Of a stretch of 8,767 nt of DNA, positions 1-7,335 are shown in pieces; position 1 is the first letter of the stretch, and every line of letters starts with the position of its first letter. The position numbers and the translations under genes were made by a program. The notes under the pieces are model-generated. The model saw only the letters and a list, made by a program, of their open reading frames with translations. It was not told the DNA's origin and ran no database searches. The DNA comes from Elusimicrobiota bacterium (GTDB taxonomy: Bacteria > Elusimicrobiota > Elusimicrobia > FEN-1173): positions 1 to 8,767 of the forward strand of contig JACQPF010000394.1 in assembly GCA_016207625.1 (NCBI GenBank), given 5' to 3'.

Positions 1-1907
1 GAGTGATATTGGCTGGCCTGACAGCGGCGCTGTGGATCTCCCCCGGGCCGGCGGGGGCCGGCCTCGATTACCGGCGATTAAGCGATGAGACCGGGAGCTT
101 GTTGGGCGAGGCGCTCCATCAATACCGGAAAGGGAACCCCTCCGAAGCTCAACGGAAGGCCGAAGACGCCTATTTCCAAGCGTTCGAGAACCTGGAAGGG
201 CCGATCCGCGTCAACATCTCCGCCAGGAAAAGCTTTGAGCTTGAAGAGGAGCTTGTGGCGATCCGCCGCATGATCGCGGCGAAAGAGCCCGCCGAAAAGA
301 TCGAAGCCGGGATCAACCATTTCATGGCGGGCCTGCGGGCGTTGCTCCCTCAACTGGAAAACGGTTTCGAGCTGACGGCCGAAGCTCCGGATGAAACGGG
401 CCCTGACATTGAGCCCGTCTGGAAGCAGGCTTTTGAGAACATCCGGACCGGTCTCGGCGATGCCGTGGGCGTTTACCGCCGGGGGGAGCCGAAAAAAGCG
501 GCGGAACTCGTCATCCAAATCCAGTACGACCACTATAAGAACAACCTTCTGGAAACCGCCGTCCGACGCCACATCTCGCAGAAAAAAGATTTTGAGAACA
601 ACAACGGCTTCGCCGAGGTCGCCGGCTTGATCCAAAGCGGGAAGCCGCCTGAAGCGGTTGAAGCCCGGGCGTCCACTCTGATCGAGGGGTTGCAGGCGGA
701 CCTTCCCGGCCTTCCCGTCGTCGAGGGAGTCCGTTCCGATAGGGAAGAGGAAACGGCCGCCGTCCCCGAGGCACCTCGGCAGGACTGGGCCCGAGTGACG
801 GACGACCTTTTCGGCGAACTGGGGAAAGCGGTCGCTCTTTACCGGCAGGGGGAAACCCAGCGCGCTGTCGGGTTGACGCAAAGCGTCTATTTCGACCTCT
901 TCGAGGCCAGCGGGATGGAGGCGGAGCTTGGGAGCCGGTCCGCCAGCCTCAAGGCGGATCTAGAGGGATATTTCAGCGCCCTCGTGGCCGGGATGAAAAG
1001 CGGCGCGTCCGTAGATAAGATTCAAGAGACCCTCGAAACCATGCGGGCCGACTTCGATCGCGCGGCGGCCGCGCTCGCAAAACCGAAGGATTCCCCGGCG
1101 GCCCTTTTCTTCTATTCTTTGATGATCCTCCTGCGCGAGGGGATCGAAGCCATGCTCATTGTGGCGGCCATCATCGCCTTCCTCTTGAAGACCGGCCACC
1201 GGGACAAGCTCCGGGTGGTTTACCATGGTTGTGTTTCGGCCTTGGTCCTGAGCCTCGCCACGGCGATCCTCGTGAAATGGGTTTTCAAGGTTTCCCCCGC
1301 CCATCAGGAGGCGCTGGAAGGAGTGACGATGCTCCTCGCCTCCACGGTCTTGTTCTTCGTCAGCTTCTGGCTGATCTCGAAAGCCGAAGCGCGGAAATGG
1401 ACGGCTTTCATCCAGGACAAAGTCGCCGCTTCCCTTTCCGCCAATTCCCAACGGGCGCTCTGGCTCGCGGCTTTTCTGGCGGTGTACCGGGAAGGGGCCG
1501 AAACGGTCCTCTTCTACCAGGCGCTCGTCGCCGGCGCTTCCGGCGCGGGCCTCACGGCGGCGGCCGGCGGGTTCGCCGCGGGGTGCGCGGGGCTTGCGGT
1601 TGTTTTCCTGGCCATGCGGTACGGGGCGGTGAGGCTTCCGATCGGGCCGTTTTTCCTCGGCACGGGGGCGCTGCTTTATTTCATGGCCTTCATCTTCGCC
1701 GGCAAGGGCGTCATGGAGCTGATTGAGGCGCGCGTGTTTGAACCCACCCCCGTCACGTGGATGCCCGCCATCCCGGCGATCGGCGCCTATCCCTATTGGC
1801 AGACCCTGGGCCCGCAGTTGATCCTCCTCGCGGCCGCCGCCATCGGAGCGGCGCTCATGGCGAAACGGCGGAAAGCAGTCGCGCACACTTTTCAACTGAA
1901 TGACTAA
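1..1907 (+). CDS. FTR1-family iron permease with triplicated extracytoplasmic N-terminal module (5' end probably cut)
   Basis: High-affinity iron permease of the inner membrane, the transport subunit of P19/FetM-type systems. Numbering is from the GTG at base 3. The C-terminal half (about 368-625) has roughly seven hydrophobic segments and the two family-defining REXXE motifs, REGIE at 378-382 and REGAE at 496-500, thought to carry iron across the membrane. The N-terminal 20 residues are hydrophobic and end AGAG, like the tail of a signal peptide without its basic start, so the true start is probably upstream of the window. Residues 28-355 hold three related helical modules (about 28-119, 139-235 and 262-355), each with a YRxG motif (Y41, Y158, Y280) followed by a Y-F/D-rich acidic stretch. 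C. jejuni Cj1658 and E. coli FetM are the nearest named relatives I know; I recall one such extracytoplasmic region there rather than three. First gene of the operon, 15 bases before the P19 gene. Family call is secure. Confidence 0.93.
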   Translation, partial: VILAGLTAALWISPGPAGAGLDYRRLSDETGSLLGEALHQYRKGNPSEAQRKAEDAYFQAFENLEGPIRVNISARKSFELEEELVAIRRMIAAKEPAEKIEAGINHFMAGLRALLPQLENGFELTAEAPDETGPDIEPVWKQAFENIRTGLGDAVGVYRRGEPKKAAELVIQIQYDHYKNNLLETAVRRHISQKKDFENNNGFAEVAGLIQSGKPPEAVEARASTLIEGLQADLPGLPVVEGVRSDREEETAAVPEAPRQDWARVTDDLFGELGKAVALYRQGETQRAVGLTQSVYFDLFEASGMEAELGSRSASLKADLEGYFSALVAGMKSGASVDKIQETLETMRADFDRAAAALAKPKDSPAALFFYSLMILLREGIEAMLIVAAIIAFLLKTGHRDKLRVVYHGCVSALVLSLATAILVKWVFKVSPAHQEALEGVTMLLASTVLFFVSFWLISKAEARKWTAFIQDKVAASLSANSQRALWLAAFLAVYREGAETVLFYQALVAGASGAGLTAAAGGFAAGCAGLAVVFLAMRYGAVRLPIGPFFLGTGALLYFMAFIFAGKGVMELIEARVFEPTPVTWMPAIPAIGAYPYWQTLGPQLILLAAAAIGAALMAKRRKAVAHTFQLND

Positions 1908-1908
1908 A

Positions 1909-1914
1909 AAGGAG
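1909..1914 (+). promoter_or_regulatory. Ribosome binding site of the P19-family gene
   Basis: AAGGAG lies 8 bases before the ATG at 1923, directly after the stop of the FTR1 gene. It is among the best Shine-Dalgarno matches in the operon and fits a periplasmic protein made in larger amounts than its membrane partners. Confidence 0.75.
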
Positions 1915-1922
1915 ATCTGAAC

Positions 1923-2450
1923 ATGAGGAAGTTTTTTGCATTCTGTATGGCGGTCCTGCTGTCCGGCGCCATGGCGATGGCGTACGAAGAAGGGATCAAG
2001 GAATATCCGATCGGCCTGCCCAAGGTCATCAACCAACTGAACATCGCCGCCGTCTATCTCAAGCCCATCGACATGGAGCCGCGGGGCATGGACCTTCCGT
2101 CCTCCCAGGCCGACGTCCATCTCGAAGCGGACATCCACGCCACCACCGGGAACCGCAACGGTTTCGGCGCCGGGGAGTGGATCCCCTACCTGACGGTGGG
2201 CTACAAGCTGGAGAACCTCGACACCGGCCAGGCCAAGGAAGGCAACTTCATGCCCATGGTCGCCAAGGACGGCCCCCACTACGGCGCGAACGTCAAGATG
2301 ATGGGGCCGGGCAATTACAAGGTCGCCTACACCATCGAACCCCCCATCAAGCAGGGCTTCGGCCGCCACACCGACACGGCCACCGGCGTCGGCAAATGGT
2401 TCCAGCCCATCACGGTGGAATGGGAATTCAAGTGGATCCCGATCAAGTGA
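1923..2450 (+). CDS. p19: P19/FetP periplasmic iron-binding protein (Tp34 family)
   Basis: Periplasmic metal-binding protein that works with the FTR1 permease; C. jejuni P19 and E. coli FetP bind copper and an iron-type metal and promote growth on low iron. The 175-residue product has a signal peptide (residues 1-20, ending AMAMA before YEEG) and the expected family length. The metal ligands are visible: H66 and E68 in VHLEAD, M112 in FMPM, H119 in GPHYG and H149 in GRHTD. Subtracting 22 gives 44, 46, 90, 97 and 127, the FetP ligand numbers as I recall them. D70 and the acidic residues nearby could add to the second site. Codons end almost entirely in C or G, more so than in the neighbours, which suggests high expression. 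It sits between the permease and the DUF2318 gene, as in the known systems. Confidence 0.95.
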   Translation: MRKFFAFCMAVLLSGAMAMAYEEGIKEYPIGLPKVINQLNIAAVYLKPIDMEPRGMDLPSSQADVHLEADIHATTGNRNGFGAGEWIPYLTVGYKLENLDTGQAKEGNFMPMVAKDGPHYGANVKMMGPGNYKVAYTIEPPIKQGFGRHTDTATGVGKWFQPITVEWEFKWIPIK

Positions 2451-2466
2451 CGGAGCCCTCAGAAGA

Positions 2467-3741
2467 ATGATTCTTTTCCTGACGCACTGCGTCCGCGCCT
2501 TTCTTCCGTCGGCGGTACTGACGGGGCTGTTGTTCGCCCTGCGCCGCCCCGCCAACGGGAAAGGGGCGGTTCGGCCTGTCGCCGGCGCCCTCGCTTTTGG
2601 GCTGGGCGGCGGCGTCCTCCTTTTTTTTGTCTCCCGCCATCAGGAAACGGTCACCGCCACCCGCGCCTTTCTCGACGCGGCCGGCATCCTCTCCGTTCTC
2701 CTCATGGCGGGGGCCGTTGTTTCGCTGGAATGGATGCGGAGCCGAGCGGGGCTCTTTTTCGCGGCGGCCCTGGGCGCCGTCGCCTCCTTTTCCTTTCTCA
2801 CCGTCTGCGCCGAACAGGCCCTTTCCGCCGTTTCCGTGCTGAACACGGACCTCCTGATGAATATCGGCGGCGTCCTGGCCGGTTTTTCCCTGACGGTCTT
2901 TCTTGTCCCCCTCACCAATCGCCTGGCTTCGAGGTGCGGCCGGGGGACCCTCTCCTGTTTCTTTCTCGCCGCTTGCGCCCTCCTCGTCATTCCCTGGAGC
3001 GCCGAGGTCCTGCTCGGGCTGATGCGGCTGGAGAAGGTGGCGCTCACCAGCGCCCGTCTCACTTTCGTTGCGAAAGCCATCCATTATTCATTCCTCTTCC
3101 CTTACATACACCTTGCCCTCCTGGCCGCCTTGGCCCTGCTCTTTTTTACCGGCCGGACGGCCTTTTCCGCCCGGGCGCTTTCAGAGACGGCCAAGCCGGC
3201 GCGGAGAAAAATGGTGGGCAGGATGCGGCTTGAGGCGCGGTGGTTCAAATGCGCCCTGGCCTCCATCGGCTTCATCCTGGCCGTATTCCTCCACCACGAC
3301 CTCTACGCATCGCGGCCCCCCCGGATTTCCAAACCTGTTCCTTTGACGCCGGACACCGGCGGGCGGATCCGGGTCCGGATCGATGACGTCGCGGATGGAA
3401 ATCTCCATCGCTTCGCCACGGTGACGGAGGATGGGCACGTGGTCCGGTTCTTCCTGATCAACCGCGCCTCCGCGAGCGCCGGCGGCCGGAAAAAGATCGG
3501 CGTCGTCTACGATGCCTGCATGCTTTGCGGCGACATGGGCTATCGGCAGGACAAAAACGATGTGGTCTGCATCGCCTGCAACGTCCGGATCTTCGTCCCG
3601 TCGATTGGAAAGCTGGGCGGGTGCAACCCCATCCCGCTCCCGCACGAAATTGACGGGGAATCCATCGTGATCCGTTCGGAGGAACTGAACAAGGGAGCGC
3701 AATATTTTTCGCAAGTGGTCGACGTGAAAGGAAAGAAATAA
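2467..3741 (+). CDS. DUF2318 integral membrane protein with CxxC/CxxC/GGCNP tail
   Basis: Membrane component of the P19-type iron system, homologous in position and layout to Cj1660. Residues 1-285 hold about seven or eight hydrophobic segments. A soluble domain follows (about 290-424) with five conserved cysteines: C351 and C354 (CMLC), C368 and C371 (CIAC) and C386 in GGCNP. This is the DUF2318 signature and resembles a metal- or cluster-binding or thiol redox centre; the actual cofactor is not known to me. Two histidines (HHDL, about residues 277-278) lie at the end of the last hydrophobic segment. The gene starts 16 bases after the P19 stop with only a weak ribosome binding site (GGAG at 2453-2456), so translation may be coupled. 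Its stop shares one base with the next start. With the thioredoxin at the operon end, an electron-transfer or iron-reduction role is a reasonable inference, not shown. Confidence 0.88.
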   Translation: MILFLTHCVRAFLPSAVLTGLLFALRRPANGKGAVRPVAGALAFGLGGGVLLFFVSRHQETVTATRAFLDAAGILSVLLMAGAVVSLEWMRSRAGLFFAAALGAVASFSFLTVCAEQALSAVSVLNTDLLMNIGGVLAGFSLTVFLVPLTNRLASRCGRGTLSCFFLAACALLVIPWSAEVLLGLMRLEKVALTSARLTFVAKAIHYSFLFPYIHLALLAALALLFFTGRTAFSARALSETAKPARRKMVGRMRLEARWFKCALASIGFILAVFLHHDLYASRPPRISKPVPLTPDTGGRIRVRIDDVADGNLHRFATVTEDGHVVRFFLINRASASAGGRKKIGVVYDACMLCGDMGYRQDKNDVVCIACNVRIFVPSIGKLGGCNPIPLPHEIDGESIVIRSEELNKGAQYFSQVVDVKGKK

Positions 3742-5069
3742 TGTTCCTCCGGATGCTCGCGCAGTCTTTCGTCAGGGGGCGAAGAAGAAAGGTCCTGGCC
3801 GTCGCCATCATCGCCCTGTCGGCGAGCCTCGTCACGGCCCTCATGAACCTCTCCATCAACGTGGGCGATAAGATGTCGAAGGAGATGAAATCCTACGGCG
3901 CCAACATCCATGTGGCTCCGAAAGGCGACGACATCGCCCTGGAGATCGGCGGGATCGATTACAATCCCCTGAAAGGGCGGATCTTCCTCCGGGAGGAGGA
4001 CCTCCCGAGGATCAAGGAGATCTTTTGGCAACACAACATCGTCGGTTTCGCCCCTTTTCTGAAAACCACAGCCCTGACGGAGACGGGAAAACGCGTTCCC
4101 CTTTGGGGGACGATGTTCGATAAGCTCCTGCCGGTCGAAAGCGACGAGGATTTCCGCGCCGGGGTGCGGGTCGTCAATCCCTTCTGGCAAGTTCAGGGAG
4201 AGTGGCCCAATGATGACGACGGCGCTAGCCAGAAGTGCCGCGGGGGAGCGGCCGATCCGGCCGGGCTTTTAGCAGGGGAAACGCTTGCGCGGGAAATGGG
4301 CTGGAAATGCGGGGACCGGATCCGCGTGAAGGTGTTGGATGGAGAACAGCGGGAAGTTTTCTTAACAATTCGTGGGCTCCTCCGCACCGGCGGGCCCGAG
4401 GAGTCGGCCCTTGTGGCCCCCCTGTCCGTCGTGCAGAAAGGGACCGGGTGGGAGGGAAAGGTGCAGTCCGTCAGCGTCAGCGCTCTCACCGTGCCCGAAG
4501 ACAAGCTGTCGCGGAAGGCCCGGTATGACGCCGATTCCATCGATTCCCTGGAATACGACCGCTGGTATTGCACGGCCTACGTCAGCGCCATCGCGCATCA
4601 GCTCGAAGAGGCGATCCCGAACGCATCGGCCCGGCCCCTCTGGCAGGTGGCCGCCGGGGAGGGAGCGGTCATCGGCAAGATCCAGCTCCTGATGATCGTG
4701 GTCACGATCGCGGCTTTCATCGCCTCCGGGCTCGGCATTTCCTCTCTCATGGCCACCACCATCCTGGAGCGTTCCCGGGAGATCGGCCTGATGAAAGCGC
4801 TCGGCGCCTCGGATGGGGAGGTCTATCTTCTCTTCTTAAGCGAGTCGGCGGTCGTGGGGATCGTGGGCGGGCTCGCGGGGTGCGCGGCGGGCGCCGGGCT
4901 TTCCCAGGTCCTGGGCCTCGGCGTGTTCGGCTCCACCGTCGCTTTCCATCCCATCCTCGTCCCGGTCAACGTGCTCCTTTCGGTCTTGGTCGCCCTGGCG
5001 GGCTCCTTGGCGCCGTCTCGGCTCATCGCCAAACTTTTCCCGGCGGAGGTGCTCTATGGCCGGCGATAG
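3741..5069 (+). CDS. FtsX/MacB-type ABC transporter permease 1 of the P19 system
   Basis: Inner-membrane permease of the MacB/LolC/FtsX superfamily, homologous in position to Cj1661. The 442-residue layout is classical: one membrane segment near the N-terminus (about 18-38), a large periplasmic domain (about 40-310), and three C-terminal segments (about 316-338, 366-391 and 405-427). The cytoplasmic coupling motif ERSREIGLMKALGA is at 343-356, followed by a Gly-rich third segment. TGGPEE (216-221) is shared with the second permease, so the two are paralogues. The start shares one base with the DUF2318 stop (TAATG), and AAAGGA at 3727-3732 is a good ribosome binding site. Oddity: residues 160-171 (DGASQKCRGGAA) are encoded by a 35-base repeat also present in the next gene, and the loop before GETLA is about 11 residues longer than in the paralogue, as expected of an insertion. 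Confidence 0.9.
   Translation: MFLRMLAQSFVRGRRRKVLAVAIIALSASLVTALMNLSINVGDKMSKEMKSYGANIHVAPKGDDIALEIGGIDYNPLKGRIFLREEDLPRIKEIFWQHNIVGFAPFLKTTALTETGKRVPLWGTMFDKLLPVESDEDFRAGVRVVNPFWQVQGEWPNDDDGASQKCRGGAADPAGLLAGETLAREMGWKCGDRIRVKVLDGEQREVFLTIRGLLRTGGPEESALVAPLSVVQKGTGWEGKVQSVSVSALTVPEDKLSRKARYDADSIDSLEYDRWYCTAYVSAIAHQLEEAIPNASARPLWQVAAGEGAVIGKIQLLMIVVTIAAFIASGLGISSLMATTILERSREIGLMKALGASDGEVYLLFLSESAVVGIVGGLAGCAAGAGLSQVLGLGVFGSTVAFHPILVPVNVLLSVLVALAGSLAPSRLIAKLFPAEVLYGRR
4218..4252 (+). repeat. 35-base structured repeat inside a coding region, copy 1
   Basis: Begins GACGGCGCTAGCCAG and ends GGGGGAGCGGC. It is 33/35 identical to the copy at 5719-5753 in the next permease gene. Bases 4237-4241 (GCCGC) can pair with 4248-4252 (GCGGC) around a GGGGGA loop. 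Read in frame it gives DGASQKCRGGAA. It lies in the periplasmic domain between the FWQVQGEW and GETLA motifs, where the paralogous permease has a shorter loop. The two sites are not equivalent in the proteins, so common descent of the genes does not explain the match. Confidence 0.85.
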
Positions 5070-6240
5070 GATCGGAATGTCGGTCCGCCTCATCTTCAAA
5101 GCCCTGAAGATCCGCAAAACCCCTGTTTGGATCACCTTCTTCTCGGTGTTGATCGGGGCCGCCGTCATCACCGCCCTCTCCAGCGTCTATTTCGACATCT
5201 CGGCGAAAATGAGCCGGGAGCTGCGGGCCTACGGGGCGAACTTCTTCATAGGGCCGCAGGCGTCCACCGGACACCGGACCATCGATTCTCAAACGGTCGC
5301 GGAAGCACTGGGGATGGTTCCCGCCGACAAGTTGGTCGGCGCCTCCCCCACGGTTTACGGCGTGGTGAGGCTTGACCTCGGTCAGGCCGTGCTCGCCGGC
5401 GTCGACTTTGCGGGCTTACGGAAGCTCTCCCCCTACTGGCAGGTCGAGGGCCGGTGGATCGCCGTGGACTTCGACGAGAACTCCTGCATGATCGGCAAGA
5501 CCCTGGCCGGCAAAATGGAACTGAAAGCGGGAGATTCCGTCAACGTGATCCGGAACGAGACGGGTTTTCAGAAAACGCTGGCCATCAAAGGCGTCGTCGA
5601 GACCGGGGGGCCCGAGGAGGAGCAGGTGTTCGTCACCCTGGCCCTGGCCCAGAGGATTTTGGGGATGGAGGGAGAGGTCAACCACGTCATGTTGAGCGTC
5701 GTTACAGAAGGGCTGGCCGACGGCGCTAGCCAGAAGTGCCGTGGGGGAACGGCTGTCGATGCCCTGGCAGAGCGGATGCGGAACCGGTTCCCGGCGATCG
5801 ACGCCAAGCCCATCCGGAAAATCTCTTACTCCGACGGAAAAGTTCTGGACAAGATCAAGGGGCTGATGGCCCTGGTGGCCCTCATCATCCTGGCCGTCAC
5901 CACGCTCTGCGTGATGACGACCCTGATCGCAGTTGTTTCGGAACGCACCCGCGAGATCGGCCTCATGAAAGCCATCGGCGCCGATAACCGGCACATCGTG
6001 GGGCAGTTCCTCGCCGAAACCCTGCTGGTCGGGGCGGCGGGCGTGGCGGCGGGTCTCGGCTTGGGGTTCCTGCTGGCGCAGTTGCTCGGGGCCGCCATCT
6101 TCGGCTCCGCCATATCGTTCCGCCCAGTCGTGCTTCCCGTGACGGCGGTCCCTTCGATCATCGCGGCGCTCCTGGCGGCGGCGATCCCGGTGAGGATGAC
6201 CGTGAGGGTCGTGCCCGCCCAAGTTTTGAGAGGAGAATAG
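5056..6240 (+). CDS. FtsX/MacB-type ABC transporter permease 2 of the P19 system
   Basis: Second inner-membrane permease, homologous in position to Cj1662, expected to pair with permease 1 and the ATPase. The 394 residues comprise a first membrane segment (about 22-42), a periplasmic domain, and three C-terminal segments (about 270-293, 320-345 and 355-378). ERTREIGLMKAIGA at 296-309 matches the coupling motif of permease 1; TGGPEE is at 183-188. The gene overlaps permease 1 by 14 bases. GGAGGT at 5045-5050, 5 bases upstream, supports the ATG at 5056; an in-frame ATG at 5077 is possible but has a poorer site. Residues 222-233 (DGASQKCRGGTA) come from the second copy of the 35-base repeat, near the end of the periplasmic domain, a different place from copy 1. 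Confidence 0.9.
   Translation: MAGDRIGMSVRLIFKALKIRKTPVWITFFSVLIGAAVITALSSVYFDISAKMSRELRAYGANFFIGPQASTGHRTIDSQTVAEALGMVPADKLVGASPTVYGVVRLDLGQAVLAGVDFAGLRKLSPYWQVEGRWIAVDFDENSCMIGKTLAGKMELKAGDSVNVIRNETGFQKTLAIKGVVETGGPEEEQVFVTLALAQRILGMEGEVNHVMLSVVTEGLADGASQKCRGGTAVDALAERMRNRFPAIDAKPIRKISYSDGKVLDKIKGLMALVALIILAVTTLCVMTTLIAVVSERTREIGLMKAIGADNRHIVGQFLAETLLVGAAGVAAGLGLGFLLAQLLGAAIFGSAISFRPVVLPVTAVPSIIAALLAAAIPVRMTVRVVPAQVLRGE
5719..5753 (+). repeat. 35-base structured repeat inside a coding region, copy 2
   Basis: Differs from copy 1 only at element positions 24 (C to T, base 5742) and 31 (G to A, base 5749). These bases face each other in the predicted stem GCCGT / ACGGC (5738-5742 with 5749-5753, loop GGGGGA), so a C-G pair became T-A and the hairpin is kept. 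The first bases ACGGC (5720-5724) could instead pair with GCCGT, giving an alternative fold. Same reading frame as copy 1, giving DGASQKCRGGTA. Confidence 0.85.
6231..6236 (+). promoter_or_regulatory. Ribosome binding site of the ABC ATPase gene
   Basis: AGGAGA ends 7 bases before the ATG at 6244 and overlaps the last codons of permease 2. It fixes the ATPase start. Confidence 0.7.
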
Positions 6241-6243
6241 AAA

Positions 6244-7335
6244 ATGGAAAAGTGCGTGATCGAAACGAAAGGGTTGACCAAGAGGTACGGCAGCGTGACC
6301 CCGCTGGACCGCATGGATTTGCGGATCCGTGAGGGCGAATGGGTGTCGGTGATGGGGCCGTCGGGTTCCGGCAAAACCACATTGTTGAACATCCTCTCGT
6401 TCCTCGACGTCCCCACCGAAGGGGAGTACCGGTTGGCCGGCGTCGATGTTTCCACGTTGAGTGAAAAAGAACGCGTGGTGGCGCGGCGCGAAAAAATCGG
6501 TTTGATCTTCCAGCAGTTCCATTTGATCCCCTACCTCACGGCGCTGGAGAACGTCATGCTCGCCCAATACTACCACAGCCTGTCCGACGCGGGAGAAGCC
6601 GGCGCCATGCTGGAGATGGTGGGCCTCGGGCATCGGGCGGGGCACCTTCCGTCCCAGCTCTCCGGGGGCGAACAGCAACGTGTGTGCATCGCCCGCGCGC
6701 TCATCAACGACCCCGTATTGATTCTGGCTGACGAGCCCACCGGCAGCCTCGACCAGGAGAACGAGGGTGTCGTCATGGACCTGTTCAAGAAACTGCACGC
6801 GCGGGGCCACACGTTGGTGGTGGTGACGCACGACGTGGACGTGGGCCGCATGGCCGAACGCCGGATCGTCTTGAGCCACGGGCATATGGTCAGCCCCCAT
6901 CCCACCTTGGGCGCCGAGGAGCAATACACGGACGAGCTCCTTGAACTCCTTGAGAAAAACCAGGAGGCCGGGGGCCGCGAGGGAGCGGCCGACGGCGCTC
7001 TTCCGCCCTTTGGCGGGCTCACCCAACCCCTGCTTCACCGGATGGAGCAAGAAGGATTAGTTGCGGTTTCCGGCGGGCGGGTCGCCTTGACCGAGACAGG
7101 GGCCGAGGCGGCCCGCGAAAGAGTGCGGCGCCACCGCCTGGCCGAGGCGCTTTTCATGGGTGTTCTGGACCAGGGGCCGAACCAAGGGCAGGAAGCCGCC
7201 TGCCAATTCGAACACCTTTTAAGTCCCTCAATGGCCGACGGCATATGCGCCTTCCTGCGGCACCCCAAAACCTGCCCCCACGGGAAACCCATCCCGCCCG
7301 GCCGTTGCTGCGGGAATGCGTCCCGGGAATCATGA
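6244..7335 (+). CDS. ABC transporter ATPase (LolD/MacB type) fused to a DtxR-like metal-sensor domain
   Basis: Cytoplasmic ATPase energising the two permeases, homologous in position to Cj1663. Residues 1-220 form a complete LolD/MacB-type nucleotide-binding domain: Walker A GPSGSGKTT (38-46), Q-loop Q90, signature LSGGEQQ (139-145), Walker B ILADEP with D163 and E164, D-loop GSLD (167-170), H-loop H196. Relatives normally end near 220-235; this protein has 363 residues. About 227-363 resembles DtxR/IdeR: HRMEQEGLV and VALTETGAEAA fit the winged helix, RRHRLAE and EAACQFEH fit the metal-binding dimerisation domain, and TCPHGKPIP is the typical end motif. H297, E301, C320, E323 and H324 match DtxR H79, E83, C102, E105 and H106 with a constant offset of 218. 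DtxR M10 aligns with Q227, and H98 with a Gln. The helix-turn-helix core (ADGALPPFGGLTQP) is rich in Gly and Pro, so DNA binding is doubtful. Likely role: iron-responsive control of the transporter itself, an inference. It overlaps the next gene by 4 bases (ATGA). Confidence 0.9.
   Translation: MEKCVIETKGLTKRYGSVTPLDRMDLRIREGEWVSVMGPSGSGKTTLLNILSFLDVPTEGEYRLAGVDVSTLSEKERVVARREKIGLIFQQFHLIPYLTALENVMLAQYYHSLSDAGEAGAMLEMVGLGHRAGHLPSQLSGGEQQRVCIARALINDPVLILADEPTGSLDQENEGVVMDLFKKLHARGHTLVVVTHDVDVGRMAERRIVLSHGHMVSPHPTLGAEEQYTDELLELLEKNQEAGGREGAADGALPPFGGLTQPLLHRMEQEGLVAVSGGRVALTETGAEAARERVRRHRLAEALFMGVLDQGPNQGQEAACQFEHLLSPSMADGICAFLRHPKTCPHGKPIPPGRCCGNASRES
6974..6999 (+). repeat. Possible partial, rearranged copy of the 35-base repeat
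   Basis: GCCGC GAGGGA GCGGC (6974-6989) matches 15 of 16 bases of the hairpin arm of copy 1, and one base later GACGGCGCT (6991-6999) matches the first nine bases of the element. The order is swapped relative to the full copies, as if cut from a tandem pair. The reading frame is the same, giving REGAAD-GA beside RGGAAD and DGA. It lies within the weak helix-turn-helix of the fused DtxR-like domain. High GC makes chance similarity possible. Confidence 0.35.

Noticed and set aside
960..2555. Long open frame on the minus strand across the FTR1 and P19 genes
   Set aside because: It is antisense to two clear protein families, low in hydrophobic core and rich in Arg, Gly and Glu, as expected of a shadow frame in GC-rich DNA.
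5416..7050. Long open frame on the minus strand across permease 2 and the ATPase
   Set aside because: Antisense to genes with intact motifs; His-, Gly- and Arg-rich composition with no recognisable domain.
7245..7331. Longer start for the thioredoxin-like lipoprotein
   Set aside because: It would put 29 proline- and arginine-rich residues ahead of a good lipoprotein signal and overlap the ATPase gene by 91 bases; the ATG at 7332 overlaps the stop by 4 bases as usual in operons.
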